Notes under the pieces: model-generated
Database searches by the model: none
The model's input: only the letters and a program-made list of their open reading frames with translations
Told to the model about the DNA's origin: nothing
Program-made: the position numbers and the translations under genes
Origin: Herbaspirillum frisingense GSF30
Lineage (GTDB): Bacteria > Pseudomonadota > Gammaproteobacteria > Burkholderiales > Burkholderiaceae_D
DNA: 64,000 bases
Assembly (NCBI RefSeq): GCF_000300975.2
Contig: NZ_AEEC02000002.1
Span: forward strand, 186,001-250,000
Direction: 5' to 3'
Part shown: piece by piece, positions 47,170-55,688 of the stretch
How the letters are laid out: each line of letters starts with the position of its first letter
How positions within the stretch are numbered: position 1 is the stretch's first letter

Positions 47170-48315
47170 TCAGGGGTTGACTACCTTCCAGTTGCCATTC
47201 TGGATGGTCAGCATGATGCGGGCATCGTCACCCAGACCGAAGTGATCCTTCGGCGAGTAGTTCAGCGTGCCTTGCGAAATCTGGATCGGACCGGCGTTTT
47301 CCAGCGCCTCCTTCAACGCGGTGCGGAAGGCCGGGGTGCCGGGTTTGGCCTTCTTCAGGGCCTCCGGGACCACCTTCTGCAACACCAGCTGGGCATCGTA
47401 GGTATGGGCTGCGAACAGGTTGCGGGTGCCGGCGCCGAATTGCTTCTCGTAGCGCGTGACGAAGTCCATGGCCAGCTTCTTGGAAGGATTGCTGTCCGGC
47501 AGCGCCTCCGGCACCACGGCCGGGCCGGAGATGACGTAGGAACCTTCCACATCCTTGCCACCCAGGCGGATCAGGTCGCGCGAGGCGGCGCTATGGGTCT
47601 GGAAGATCCTGCCCTTGTAGCCGCGCTCGATGAGCGCCTTGTGCGGCATGGCCGCGCCGCTGCCGGAGGCCACCACCAGCACCGCATCCGGGTTGGAGCT
47701 GACCACGCGCAAGGCCTGCGCCGTCACGCTGGTGTCAGCCCGGGAGAAGCGCTCCACCGTGCCCATCTTGATGCCGGCGGCGCTTGTGAGGCGCTGCACT
47801 TCCTTCAACCAGTTCTCGCCATAGGAGTCCGAGTAGCCGAGGAAGCCCACGGTCTTCACGCCCAGCTTCTTCATCTGCTCCACCACGCCACCGGCCATCA
47901 CGGCGGTCGATTGCGGCAGGCGGAAGGTCCAGGCATCCTTGCCCTCGGCTGTTTCGATGGGAGAGATGGCCAGTTGCACGGTCTGGGTTTCCAGCGCGAC
48001 GTCGGCGATGGCCAGGGTGGGCGGCACAGCGGCCGAGCCGATGATCAGGTCGACCTTGTCTTCGGCCACGAGGCGGCGCGCATTCTTGCTGGCCTGGGTG
48101 GGATCGGTGGCGTCATCGAGGATGATGAGCTTGACCTTTTCCCCGCCGATGGTCTCCGGCCACAGGGCGAAACCGTTCTTGGCCGGAATGCCCAGTCCCG
48201 ATCCTGGGCCGGTCAGCGACATCACCACGCCGATGGTCAGTTCGGCATGTGCCATTGCGGAACAGGCCAGCATGGAAGCCAGTACCCCTGCCTTGATTGC
48301 CAGTTTCATCTTCAT
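47170..48315 (-). CDS. Liv-type periplasmic substrate-binding protein
   Basis: 381 aa from the preferred start ATG at 48315 (MKMKLAIKAGVLASMLACS), which has GGAGACGGAG just upstream; an earlier in-frame start adds a basic stretch without a signal. Signal peptide about 1-23, cleaved after AHA. The mature protein begins ELTIGVVMSLTGPGSGLGIPAKNGF, typical of leucine-binding family proteins with two Rossmann-like lobes. It should feed the LivH/LivMG/LivF genes downstream. The cluster suggests an aromatic acid ligand. Confidence 0.9.
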   Translation of the reverse strand: MKMKLAIKAGVLASMLACSAMAHAELTIGVVMSLTGPGSGLGIPAKNGFALWPETIGGEKVKLIILDDATDPTQASKNARRLVAEDKVDLIIGSAAVPPTLAIADVALETQTVQLAISPIETAEGKDAWTFRLPQSTAVMAGGVVEQMKKLGVKTVGFLGYSDSYGENWLKEVQRLTSAAGIKMGTVERFSRADTSVTAQALRVVSSNPDAVLVVASGSGAAMPHKALIERGYKGRIFQTHSAASRDLIRLGGKDVEGSYVISGPAVVPEALPDSNPSKKLAMDFVTRYEKQFGAGTRNLFAAHTYDAQLVLQKVVPEALKKAKPGTPAFRTALKEALENAGPIQISQGTLNYSPKDHFGLGDDARIMLTIQNGNWKVVNP

Positions 48316-48410
48316 CTCCGTCTCCTTGTATTTGTCATCGAGTGATCGATTTATGACGGGCAGGGCATGGACGCTCCGCCTCGTTTGTTGCCTGGTCTGC
48401 TGATTCCTGT

Positions 48411-48830
48411 CTAGCTGCACATTTCCCTGATGTCCTGCGGAATGGCGATGGCCTTGATGCGGTTCGGATCGTCCGGATGGCGGATCGCAAACACCCGGGT
48501 GTCACGTCCTTCGCATAGCAGTTCGCCATCACGTTTCAATTCGTGACGCATCACGAAGGTCTTGTCGTTCCATTCGATGATGGTGGAATGCACCTCCACC
48601 TGGTCGCCGTAGGTGGCCGGGCGCACGAAGCGCGAACTGATGTCCACCACCGGCGTGCCGATGATGCCGCGGGTCTTTTCGGTCTCGCGCCAGGGCGGCA
48701 CCCCGCACTGGTGGAAGAAATTGCGCGAGGCTGCGTCATACCAGCGGAAGAAATTGGGAAAGAACACGATGCCGGCCGGATCGCAATCGCCGAATTCCAC
48801 GCGCACCGGATAGATGATGGTCTTGCTCAT
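48411..48830 (-). CDS. Acyl-CoA thioesterase (4HBT hot-dog family)
   Basis: 139 aa from ATG at 48830 (MSKTIIYPVRVEFGDCDPAG). A frame extension to 48869 lacks homology. EFGDCDPAGIVFFPNFFRWYD is the 4-hydroxybenzoyl-CoA thioesterase signature with the catalytic Asp in DCDPAG. In the family it hydrolyses hydroxybenzoyl-CoA or related aryl-CoA to the free acid. It follows the SDR gene by ten bases, and in this pathway would release a (hydroxy/methoxy)benzoate after thiolysis. Confidence 0.9.
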   Translation of the reverse strand: MSKTIIYPVRVEFGDCDPAGIVFFPNFFRWYDAASRNFFHQCGVPPWRETEKTRGIIGTPVVDISSRFVRPATYGDQVEVHSTIIEWNDKTFVMRHELKRDGELLCEGRDTRVFAIRHPDDPNRIKAIAIPQDIREMCS

Positions 48831-48840
48831 GTCGCTCTCC

Positions 48841-49605
48841 TCAACGCGGCGCCAGCCGCAGTGCGCCATCCAGGCGGATCACCTCGCCGTTGAGCGACAG
48901 GTTGGTGGCGATATGCAGCGCCAGTTGCGCATACTCTTCGGCCTTGCCCAGGCGTTTTGGGAAGGGGATGCTCGAGGCCAACGACTGCTGTACTTCGTCC
49001 GGCAGCTTGTAGAGCAGGGGCGTCAGGAACAGACCCGGTGCGATGGTGACCACGCGGATGCCGTATTGCGCCAGGTCGCGTGCCAGTGGCAGCGTCATGG
49101 CGGTGATGCCACCCTTGGAGGCCGCATAGCCGGCCTGCCCGACCTGGCCGTCGAAAGCCGCCACCGAGGCGGTGGCCACGATCACGCCGCGTTCGCCGTC
49201 TTCCAGCGCGTCGGTTGCGGCCATGCGGGCGGCCGCCAGGCGGATCACGTTGAAGGTGCCGATCAGGTTGACGTTGACGATGCGGCTGAAGTCCTCCAGC
49301 GGCATGGCGCTGCCGTCCTTGCCGATCATGCGTTTGGCACCGCCGATGCCGGCACAGTTGATGAGAATGCGTGGTACGCCATTGGCTTGCTGCGCGGCGT
49401 CCAGCGCAGCCTCGACCGAGGCGCTGTCGGTGATGTCGCAGCGTGCGGCGTGGCAATTCAATTCGGCCGCCAGCGCCTGTGCCGCTTCGACGTTCACGTC
49501 GAGGATGGAAACGCGGGCGCCGGCGTGCACCAGCTGGCGCACGGTCTCGGCCCCGAGGCCGGAGGCGCCGCCGGTGACCAGTGCGGCTTGTCCTTGCAGT
49601 TGCAT
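48841..49605 (-). CDS. Short-chain dehydrogenase, likely 3-hydroxyacyl-CoA
   Basis: 254 aa from ATG at 49605 (MQLQGQAALVTGGASGLG); a 23-residue upstream extension is out of family. NAD-binding TGGASGLG at 11-18, NCAG, catalytic Ser region and YAASKGG are intact. The overall pattern (GKAEEYAQLALHI, NGEVIRLDGALR) resembles 3-hydroxyacyl-CoA dehydrogenases of the human HSD10 type. In this cluster it should oxidise the 3-hydroxy intermediate between the crotonase and the thiolase. Twenty bases after the thiolase. Confidence 0.88.
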   Translation of the reverse strand: MQLQGQAALVTGGASGLGAETVRQLVHAGARVSILDVNVEAAQALAAELNCHAARCDITDSASVEAALDAAQQANGVPRILINCAGIGGAKRMIGKDGSAMPLEDFSRIVNVNLIGTFNVIRLAAARMAATDALEDGERGVIVATASVAAFDGQVGQAGYAASKGGITAMTLPLARDLAQYGIRVVTIAPGLFLTPLLYKLPDEVQQSLASSIPFPKRLGKAEEYAQLALHIATNLSLNGEVIRLDGALRLAPR

Positions 49606-49624
49606 GGTAAGAGTCCTTCTCGAT

Positions 49625-50878
49625 TCAGTGGGAAGCCGCCGGGTTTTCCAGTAGCAGGGCGATGCCCTGGCCACCGCCGATGCAAGCCGAGGCGATGCTG
49701 TAGCGGGCTTCCCGACGATTCATTTCGCGTGCCGCCGTGATCGACAGGCGCACGCCGGTGGCTGCCAGCGGGTGACCCAGGGCGATGGCGCCGCCATTGA
49801 CGTTGAGGCGTTCACGATCGATGCCCAGTTCGCGCTCCACCGCCACGATCTGCGCGCCCTGCGCTTCGTTGATCTCGAAGCAGCCGATGTCGGCCACCGT
49901 CAGGCCATTGCGTTCCAGCAGCGTGCGGATGGCCGGCACCGGGCCGATGCCCATGATCTCCGGCGGCACACCGGCCACGGCGGCGGCGACCACGCGGGCC
50001 AGCGGTGCCTTGTCATGGCGCCGCAGATAGTCGCCGGAGGCGACGATGGTGGCTGCCGCCGCATCGACCAGCGCCGAGCTGTTGCCGCCGGTCTGCACGC
50101 CATCCGGGTAGAGGGTGCGCAGCTTGCCCAGCACGTCCACCGGCGACGGGCGCGGATGGGTGTCGGCGGCCGCTTCGGTGAGCTTGCCTTGCAGCTTGAT
50201 GTGACGGTCGTTGTAGCCCTCCAGGTGGAAGGTCTCGTTGACCACCGGCACGATCTCGCCCGCATGGAAATCGGCGGCCTGCGCCTTCAATGCGCGCTCG
50301 AAGGAATAGGCGGCGTAGGTATCGACCTCGGCGCGGGTGATGCCATATTTCCTGGCCAGGTTTTCGGCGGTCTGCGGCATGGTGATACCGGGGGCCGGAT
50401 CAACCAGCGCTTCCCACATGTAGTCCTGGAATTCCACCGGCGCGCCCAGCCTGAAGCCACTGCGGTGGGCGAAGGCGACGATGGGATTGCGGGTCATCGA
50501 CTCGCTGCCCACGATCAGGGCGGTTTCGGTGTAGCCGCGTTCGATCTGGTCGCCGGCCTGGCGGATCAGTTCGAAGCCGGTACCGCAGATGCGCTGGACC
50601 ATGATGGCCGGGGTGGTGATCGGCACGCCGGCGTACAGGCCGATATGACGCGGCAGCATGTACTGGTAGGCGTCGCCAGGGGCCATGTTGCCGGCGATGA
50701 CCGAGCCGATGTCGGCGGCCGCCACGCCGGTGCGTGCGAGTACCTCGCGGGCCACCTTGATCCCCATGTCGGTGGGCGAAAGCTGGCTGAAGCTGGTGCA
50801 GTAGTCGACCATGGGCGTGCGTACGCCGCCGATGAGCCAGATATCCTTGAAGCTTGAATAGAACGCTGCCTGTGCCAT
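49625..50878 (-). CDS. Thiolase (acetyl-CoA acyltransferase)
   Basis: 417 aa from ATG at 50878 with GAGGAAG upstream; a TTG two codons earlier is in frame. Catalytic Cys in QRICGTGFE, His in GGAIALGHPLAATG and the second Cys in SACIGGGQG are all present. It cleaves a 3-ketoacyl-CoA with CoA to acetyl-CoA plus a shortened acyl-CoA, here probably an aryl-CoA. It differs from the PcaF thiolase at 59583 in sequence, so the two have separate substrates. Between the ligase and SDR genes. Confidence 0.92.
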   Translation of the reverse strand: MAQAAFYSSFKDIWLIGGVRTPMVDYCTSFSQLSPTDMGIKVAREVLARTGVAAADIGSVIAGNMAPGDAYQYMLPRHIGLYAGVPITTPAIMVQRICGTGFELIRQAGDQIERGYTETALIVGSESMTRNPIVAFAHRSGFRLGAPVEFQDYMWEALVDPAPGITMPQTAENLARKYGITRAEVDTYAAYSFERALKAQAADFHAGEIVPVVNETFHLEGYNDRHIKLQGKLTEAAADTHPRPSPVDVLGKLRTLYPDGVQTGGNSSALVDAAAATIVASGDYLRRHDKAPLARVVAAAVAGVPPEIMGIGPVPAIRTLLERNGLTVADIGCFEINEAQGAQIVAVERELGIDRERLNVNGGAIALGHPLAATGVRLSITAAREMNRREARYSIASACIGGGQGIALLLENPAASH

Positions 50879-50891
50879 GTGCAATGCTTCC

Positions 50892-52754
50892 TCAGTGAGC
50901 GGTTGTGAGCGCGGCCTGTGCCGTAAGCAAGTCCGGGGCGGTGCCGGCGTACAGCGCCTCGACCAGCGCGGCGCGGTGTGTCAGTACCGAACGCTGGTTG
51001 ATGGAACCCTTGTCGGTGATCTCGCCACGGTCGAAGGAGGGTGGGTCAATCAGCACCAGCGCCCGCATCACGCGATTGGAACTGCCCGTGGCATGTGTCT
51101 GCAGACGGTCCAGCACGCCCTGGAAGAAGCCGCGTACGGCGGGTGCCGACAGGACCTCGGCCCGCGACGCTTCCGCCGGCAGGCGCGCCAGTTGGCGGCA
51201 GCGCTCGATGTTGGGGACGATCAGCATGCCGACCTCGTTGCGGTCCTGGCCGGTGATGACGGCATCCTGCAGGTAGGGCGCGCCCTCATGGGCGATCAAT
51301 GCACGCAGCGGGCCGACGCTGACCCAGGTGCCGGTGTAGAGCTTGAAGTCCTCCGCCACCCGACCATCGAACATGAAGCCGCGATCCGGATGGGCCGCGT
51401 CGAGCCAGCGCACCGCGTCGCCGGAGCGGAAGTAGCCCTCTTCGTCGAAGGCCTCGGCGGTCTGTTCCGGTGCCCGCCAGTAGCCGGGCGTGACATTGGG
51501 ACCGCGATAGCGGATCTCGATCTTGTCGCCATTGGGGACCAGCTTGATCTCCATGCCCGGCGTGGGGATACCGATCTGCCCCGCCTTGACCTGGTGATCC
51601 ACCACGAACAGGGCCGAGGGCGAGGTCTCCGTCATGCCCAGTCCGCAGGACATCACGATGCGCTCGCCGCAGGTGGCTTCGGCGGTGGCATGCAGCTTGT
51701 CCCATACCGGCTGCGCCAGGGCCGCGCCGGCGTAGAACTGCATGCGCAGGCGGCTGTAGAAGGTACGGCGCAGGGCCTCGTCCTTTTCCAGTGCGTGGGC
51801 AATGCCTTCCCAGCCCACCGGCACGTTGAAGTAGACGGTGGGCGCGATCTCGCGCAGGTTGGCCAGGGTGGTGGCCAGTCCCTGCGGGGTCGGCTTGCCT
51901 TCGTCGATGTACATGGTGCCGCCGTTGTAGAGCACGATGCCCACGTTATGGTTGGCGCCGAAGGTATGGTTCCAGGGTAGCCAGTCGATCAGGATCGGCG
52001 GCTCCTCGGCCAGGAAAGGGAAGGTCTGCACGATCATCTGCAGGTTGCTGCACATCATGCGTTGGGTGTTGATGACCGCCTTGGGCATCTTGGTCGAGCC
52101 CGAGGTGAAGAGGAACTTGACGATGGTGTCCGGCCCGGTGGCGGCATAGGCGCGTTCGACCTCGTCGCCGGCACGGGTAGCATCAAGTTCTGCGAAGAGC
52201 GTGCATGCGCGCCCTGGTGGCGGTGCTTCGGTGACCACGAATTCGATCTCCGGCGCCACTGCCGCGACGGCAGCCGCGAACTTCTCGCCATGGGCGGCGA
52301 AGATCAGGCCGGGGGTGAGCAACTGCACCGCGTGGCGCAGCTTGGCGTAATCCCTGGAGAGCAGCGAATACGCCGAGGACACCGGCGCATAAGGTACGCC
52401 CGCGTAATGGCAACCCAGCACCAGCATGGCATGTTCCAGGTCATTCTCGGACAGGATCAGCAGAGGACGTTCGGCCGACAATCCCCGCTGCAGCAGCGCC
52501 TGGCCGATACGGCGCGCACTCTGCAGGGCCTGGCCGTAGCTGATGCGGCGCCATTGGCCGTCCTGGTCGCGGCGGGCCATGTAGGTGCGCTCGGGATCGA
52601 CCGTGGCCCAGTGGATCAGCTTGTCGGTCAGGCGCGCCGGATAGTCCTGCAGTGGCTGGCGCGTCCTGACGATGGAGGTGCCGTCAGCGCCGGCGACGAC
52701 GTCAACGCCGCCGATGCCGAACCTGACGCTGCGATAGCGAGGTGGAGTGTTCAT
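50892..52754 (-). CDS. fcs: Feruloyl-CoA synthetase-like acyl-CoA ligase
   Basis: 620 aa member of the ANL family, which activates acids with ATP and CoA. The AMP-binding P-loop reads FLFTSGSTKMPKAVINT, the WLPWNHTFGANH region is typical of feruloyl-CoA synthases, A7-like YFRSGD is present and the catalytic Lys sits in GEITDKGSINQ, another Fcs hallmark. Likely substrates are ferulate, coumarate or caffeate. The gene precedes the thiolase by 13 bases and follows the crotonase after a 110-base gap with a hairpin. Confidence 0.88.
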   Translation of the reverse strand: MNTPPRYRSVRFGIGGVDVVAGADGTSIVRTRQPLQDYPARLTDKLIHWATVDPERTYMARRDQDGQWRRISYGQALQSARRIGQALLQRGLSAERPLLILSENDLEHAMLVLGCHYAGVPYAPVSSAYSLLSRDYAKLRHAVQLLTPGLIFAAHGEKFAAAVAAVAPEIEFVVTEAPPPGRACTLFAELDATRAGDEVERAYAATGPDTIVKFLFTSGSTKMPKAVINTQRMMCSNLQMIVQTFPFLAEEPPILIDWLPWNHTFGANHNVGIVLYNGGTMYIDEGKPTPQGLATTLANLREIAPTVYFNVPVGWEGIAHALEKDEALRRTFYSRLRMQFYAGAALAQPVWDKLHATAEATCGERIVMSCGLGMTETSPSALFVVDHQVKAGQIGIPTPGMEIKLVPNGDKIEIRYRGPNVTPGYWRAPEQTAEAFDEEGYFRSGDAVRWLDAAHPDRGFMFDGRVAEDFKLYTGTWVSVGPLRALIAHEGAPYLQDAVITGQDRNEVGMLIVPNIERCRQLARLPAEASRAEVLSAPAVRGFFQGVLDRLQTHATGSSNRVMRALVLIDPPSFDRGEITDKGSINQRSVLTHRAALVEALYAGTAPDLLTAQAALTTAH

Positions 52755-52772
52755 ACATGTCTCTGTTGTCTG

Positions 52773-52796
52773 ACTGCCCGATCGTGGTCGGGCAGT
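52773..52796. repeat. 9-bp hairpin between crotonase and ligase genes
   Basis: ACTGCCCGA (52773-52781) and TCGGGCAGT (52788-52796) with a six-base loop, in the 110-base gap of the leftward run. No T-run follows on the minus strand. It may adjust relative expression of the crotonase and ligase. Confidence 0.55.
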
Positions 52797-52864
52797 GGTG
52801 TTGTTATGTATTGCGCTGTATTACTGACTTTCTGGTCCTGTCCTGGCCCCTGCGCCGGACGTAC

Positions 52865-53659
52865 TCAGCCCGGCCTGACCTTGTTCTGCTTGTGATCGAG
52901 GAAGGCTGCCAGCCGTCCCTTGGTATCGGGATCGCTGCCGGCCACCGCCGCCATCAGGGATTCGGTCATCAATCCATCCTGGATCGACTGGTCGTGGATG
53001 CGCGGCAGCACATGCATGACGCCGTAGTTGGTCATCGGTGCGTTGCCGGCGATGCGTTCTGCCAACTCGCGCGCCTTGTCCAGTCCCGCACCAGCGGCCA
53101 CGCTGTATTGCGAGATGCCGGCCTGGTGACCTTCTTCGGCGTTCAGCACGCGCCCGGTCAGCATCATGTCGGCCATGCGCGCCACGCCGATCAGGCGCGA
53201 GATGCGCACCGAACCGCCGCCGCCGACGAAGAGACCGCGTTGCCCTTCCGGCAGGCCATAAAAGGCGCTCGGCTCGGCCACCCGGATGTGGGCAGCCGCT
53301 GCCAGTTCCAGGCCACCGCCGATGACTGCGCCGTGCAGCACGGCGATCACCGGTACCCGGCCGAAGCCGATCTGTTCGAAGGCGGCATGCCACATGCGCG
53401 AGTGGTGCATGGATTCGCTGGTGTCGCGTGCGCGCAGTTCGGACAGGTCCAGTCCGGCGCAGAAGTGCTCGCCCTTGCCATGGACGATGGCGACCTTCAC
53501 GCCCGCCGGCAGGTTCTCGAAGCAATCGCGGATGGCGCGTACCAGTGGGTCGTTGAGGGCATTGCGTTTGGCGGCGCGGTTGAGTGCGATCTCGGCGATG
53601 GCGCCGTGCACTTGGATGTCGAGAAGGTCGCTGTGCTGGTTCATGCTGTCTCTGGTCAT
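52865..53659 (-). CDS. Enoyl-CoA hydratase (crotonase family)
   Basis: 264 aa. Oxyanion-hole blocks HFCAGLDLSEL and GAVIGGGLELA and the catalytic-type Glu in GLPEGQRGLFVGGGG are present. First gene of the leftward run. In the set it could hydrate a cinnamoyl-CoA to the 3-hydroxy ester for beta-oxidation, or act as a hydratase-lyase (HCHL) giving an aldehyde; the downstream dehydrogenase and thiolase favour the first, and no aldehyde dehydrogenase is in the window. A start at 53644 is also possible; neither has a strong ribosome binding site. Confidence 0.88.
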   Translation of the reverse strand: MTRDSMNQHSDLLDIQVHGAIAEIALNRAAKRNALNDPLVRAIRDCFENLPAGVKVAIVHGKGEHFCAGLDLSELRARDTSESMHHSRMWHAAFEQIGFGRVPVIAVLHGAVIGGGLELAAAAHIRVAEPSAFYGLPEGQRGLFVGGGGSVRISRLIGVARMADMMLTGRVLNAEEGHQAGISQYSVAAGAGLDKARELAERIAGNAPMTNYGVMHVLPRIHDQSIQDGLMTESLMAAVAGSDPDTKGRLAAFLDHKQNKVRPG

Positions 53660-53682
53660 GCCCGTAGGTTTTTTTGAAATTA

Positions 53683-53697
53683 GTTATAAGTTATAAC
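53683..53697. promoter_or_regulatory. Perfect 15-bp palindrome, probable MarR operator
   Basis: GTTATAAGTTATAAC is a 7+1+7 perfect palindrome, 24 bases upstream of the crotonase start at 53659, in an AT-rich promoter region. Its size and symmetry fit a MarR dimer site. A related half-site (TTAGTATAAG) follows at 53706. Confidence 0.6.
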
Positions 53698-53895
53698 GTT
53701 TATTTAGTATAAGTAAGATGGGCGCAAATGCAAGCGCCATCAGTGTTGCGTGTTGTGCGTTATTCGCAAAAGCGGGCGGTAGCCGAACATATTTTTGTGC
53801 GTGTCACCGATACGTCGATGCTGCGTTGCGCTGTCCTGGCCTGCTCTTTTTTCGGACGTGCAGTGCCAGCCCGCATGCCATGTACATACGCCAAG

Positions 53896-53930
53896 AAAAA
53901 ACGCCGGTGTGCAGTGCATCACCGGCGTTT
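53896..53930 (-). terminator. Rho-independent terminator of the binding-protein gene
   Basis: An 11-bp stem (53899-53909 with 53920-53930), read on the minus strand, ends in a T-run (A-run at 53894-53901 on the plus strand). It lies 20 bases after the stop of the binding-protein gene and separates it from the leftward catabolic run. Confidence 0.85.
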
Positions 53931-53949
53931 CCCGTGGGCATGGCAAGGA

Positions 53950-55125
53950 CTACTTGCCGGTGTCCTTCATGTTCTCGAACTTGTCGAACTCGACGTTGTA
54001 GGCTTCGTTGCCGATCTTCTCCACCTTGCGCACATAGACCGTCTGCACGATGTCGCGGGTGGCCGGGTCGATGGCAATGGGTCCGCGCGGGCTCATGAAC
54101 TTCATGGTCTTGAGGATGGCCATGGCCTTGTCGCCATCGATCTTGCCATTGAGTTTCTTGCTGACCTCGTAGATCGCATTCATGCCGTCATAGGCTGCCA
54201 CGGCCATGAAGTTGGGACGTCCCGCGCCAGGATTGGCGGCGGCGAAGCTTTTCAGGAAAGCCTTGTTCTCCGGCGAATCATGGGCGGCCGAATAGTGGAA
54301 GGTGGTGATCACGCCCAGCGTGGCCTCGCCCATGGCGGGCATGACGTGATCGTCGGTCAGGTCACCGGTGGCAATCACCTTGATGCCAGCCTCGGCCAGG
54401 CCGCGCTCACGATACCCCTTCATGAACGCAATGCTCTGCTCACCGGCCGGCACGAAGATGAACACTGCCTCCGGCTTGGCATCCTTGATGCGCTGGATGT
54501 AGGGCGCGAACTCCGGATTGCGCAGCGGCACCCGGATCGATTCCAGCACCTGGCCACCGCCGCCCAGCAGGTTGGTCTTGAAGGCGGTCTCGGCATCGAT
54601 GCCCGGGCCATAATCGGCCACCAGCGTGACTACCCGCTTGATGCCGTTCTTCAACGCCCAGGTCGCCATGGGGCCGGAGACCTGCGGCAGCGTCATCGAG
54701 AAGCGGGCGATGTAGTTGGACTTGGTGGTGATGATCGAGGTGGCGGCATTCATGATGATCATCGGTTTCTTGGCCTGCTCCGCAATCGGCGCCACGGCCA
54801 GCGCTTCCGGCGTGAGGCCGAAGCCGGCCAGGAAGTCCACCTTGTCGCGCACGACCAACTCCTGCGCCAGGCGCTTGGCGATCTCCGGCGCCGGACCGGT
54901 GGTGTCCTTGATGATGATCTGTACCTTCTTGCCCGCGACCTGATCGCCATGCTGCGCCATCCATGCCTTGATGCCGCCCTCCATCTGCTTGCCGTAGTCG
55001 GCGAAGGGCCCGGAGAAGGCCGCGACCAGACCGACCTTGATGGTTTCCTCGGCCCGTGCGGACGCAACTGTCATGATCTGGGAAGTCGCCAGCAGGGCCA
55101 GCAACGCGATTTTCTTGAACGTCAT
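53950..55125 (-). CDS. Liv-type periplasmic substrate-binding protein (orphan)
   Basis: 391 aa, signal peptide about 1-25 (cleavage after ASARA). Mature start EETIKVGLVAAFSGPFADYGKQMEGG fits leucine-binding family proteins. It stands alone with its own terminator, while the LivHMGF genes at 61052-64000 lack a binding protein next to them, so it probably serves that transporter. A PcaR-like operator lies 170 bases upstream, suggesting regulation with pca genes and an aromatic acid ligand. Divergent from the porin. Confidence 0.9.
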   Translation of the reverse strand: MTFKKIALLALLATSQIMTVASARAEETIKVGLVAAFSGPFADYGKQMEGGIKAWMAQHGDQVAGKKVQIIIKDTTGPAPEIAKRLAQELVVRDKVDFLAGFGLTPEALAVAPIAEQAKKPMIIMNAATSIITTKSNYIARFSMTLPQVSGPMATWALKNGIKRVVTLVADYGPGIDAETAFKTNLLGGGGQVLESIRVPLRNPEFAPYIQRIKDAKPEAVFIFVPAGEQSIAFMKGYRERGLAEAGIKVIATGDLTDDHVMPAMGEATLGVITTFHYSAAHDSPENKAFLKSFAAANPGAGRPNFMAVAAYDGMNAIYEVSKKLNGKIDGDKAMAILKTMKFMSPRGPIAIDPATRDIVQTVYVRKVEKIGNEAYNVEFDKFENMKDTGK

Positions 55126-55294
55126 TTTTCAGTCTCCTTTGTGATTGTGGTGAGGGGCGATGGGCAGGCGGTTCTGGTGCCGTCGTGATTGTGGCATCGC
55201 CGGTCCGACTGTTGCACTCGGACGACGCATCGATTTCTCTTCCTTGGCTCGCCTTGTTGACAAAGCTTCGGTGCCGACAATAGTATCGCACCAT

Positions 55295-55332
55295 CCGTTC
55301 GGTAAACAAACCGATGTGCGGTTACCGAACGG
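55295..55332. promoter_or_regulatory. PcaR-like operator pair between binding-protein and porin genes
   Basis: CCGTTCGGTAA (55295-55305) and TTACCGAACGG (55322-55332) form an 11-bp perfect inverted repeat. Each arm starts a 15-base sequence similar to the PcaR site GTTCGATAATCGCAC: GTTCGGTAAACAAAC on plus (55297-55311) and GTTCGGTAACCGCAC on minus (55316-55330), the latter with 13 of 15 matches. Confidence 0.6.
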
Positions 55333-55688
55333 CCAATAAAAGTTATAAAAAATAAGCAACGAGACGAATCTTTCTGCGACGCCCGCCTGGTGGTGTCGAC
55401 CAACTCGTATTTGGTGAGGCGACACAAATAGTGTCCGCCAGTAAATATGCCGATGGCCTGAACCATGGGGCAGGGGCCCTTTTACGCCCGCGCCTGGCCA
55501 GCTTGCCGTAGTGGCATCGAAGAATTCGCAAGAGCAACACCCGCAATATCGGCAACACCGGAGGGACTGACGGTATTGGAAGTGACCCGGCCCGGCGAGC
55601 GGCGAATCGTCGGAGAGCGTGAGGAGGACAACGCTCTACGGCAGCAGACCGGCCAATCATCATTCATAGAAATCAGGAGGAGATGGCA

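Noticed and set aside
47242..48345. 367-aa plus-strand frame
   Set aside because: Antisense to the binding-protein gene; composition of a shadow frame. The same applies to long plus frames at 46060-47088, 49772-50857, 50877-51980 and 53728-55188.
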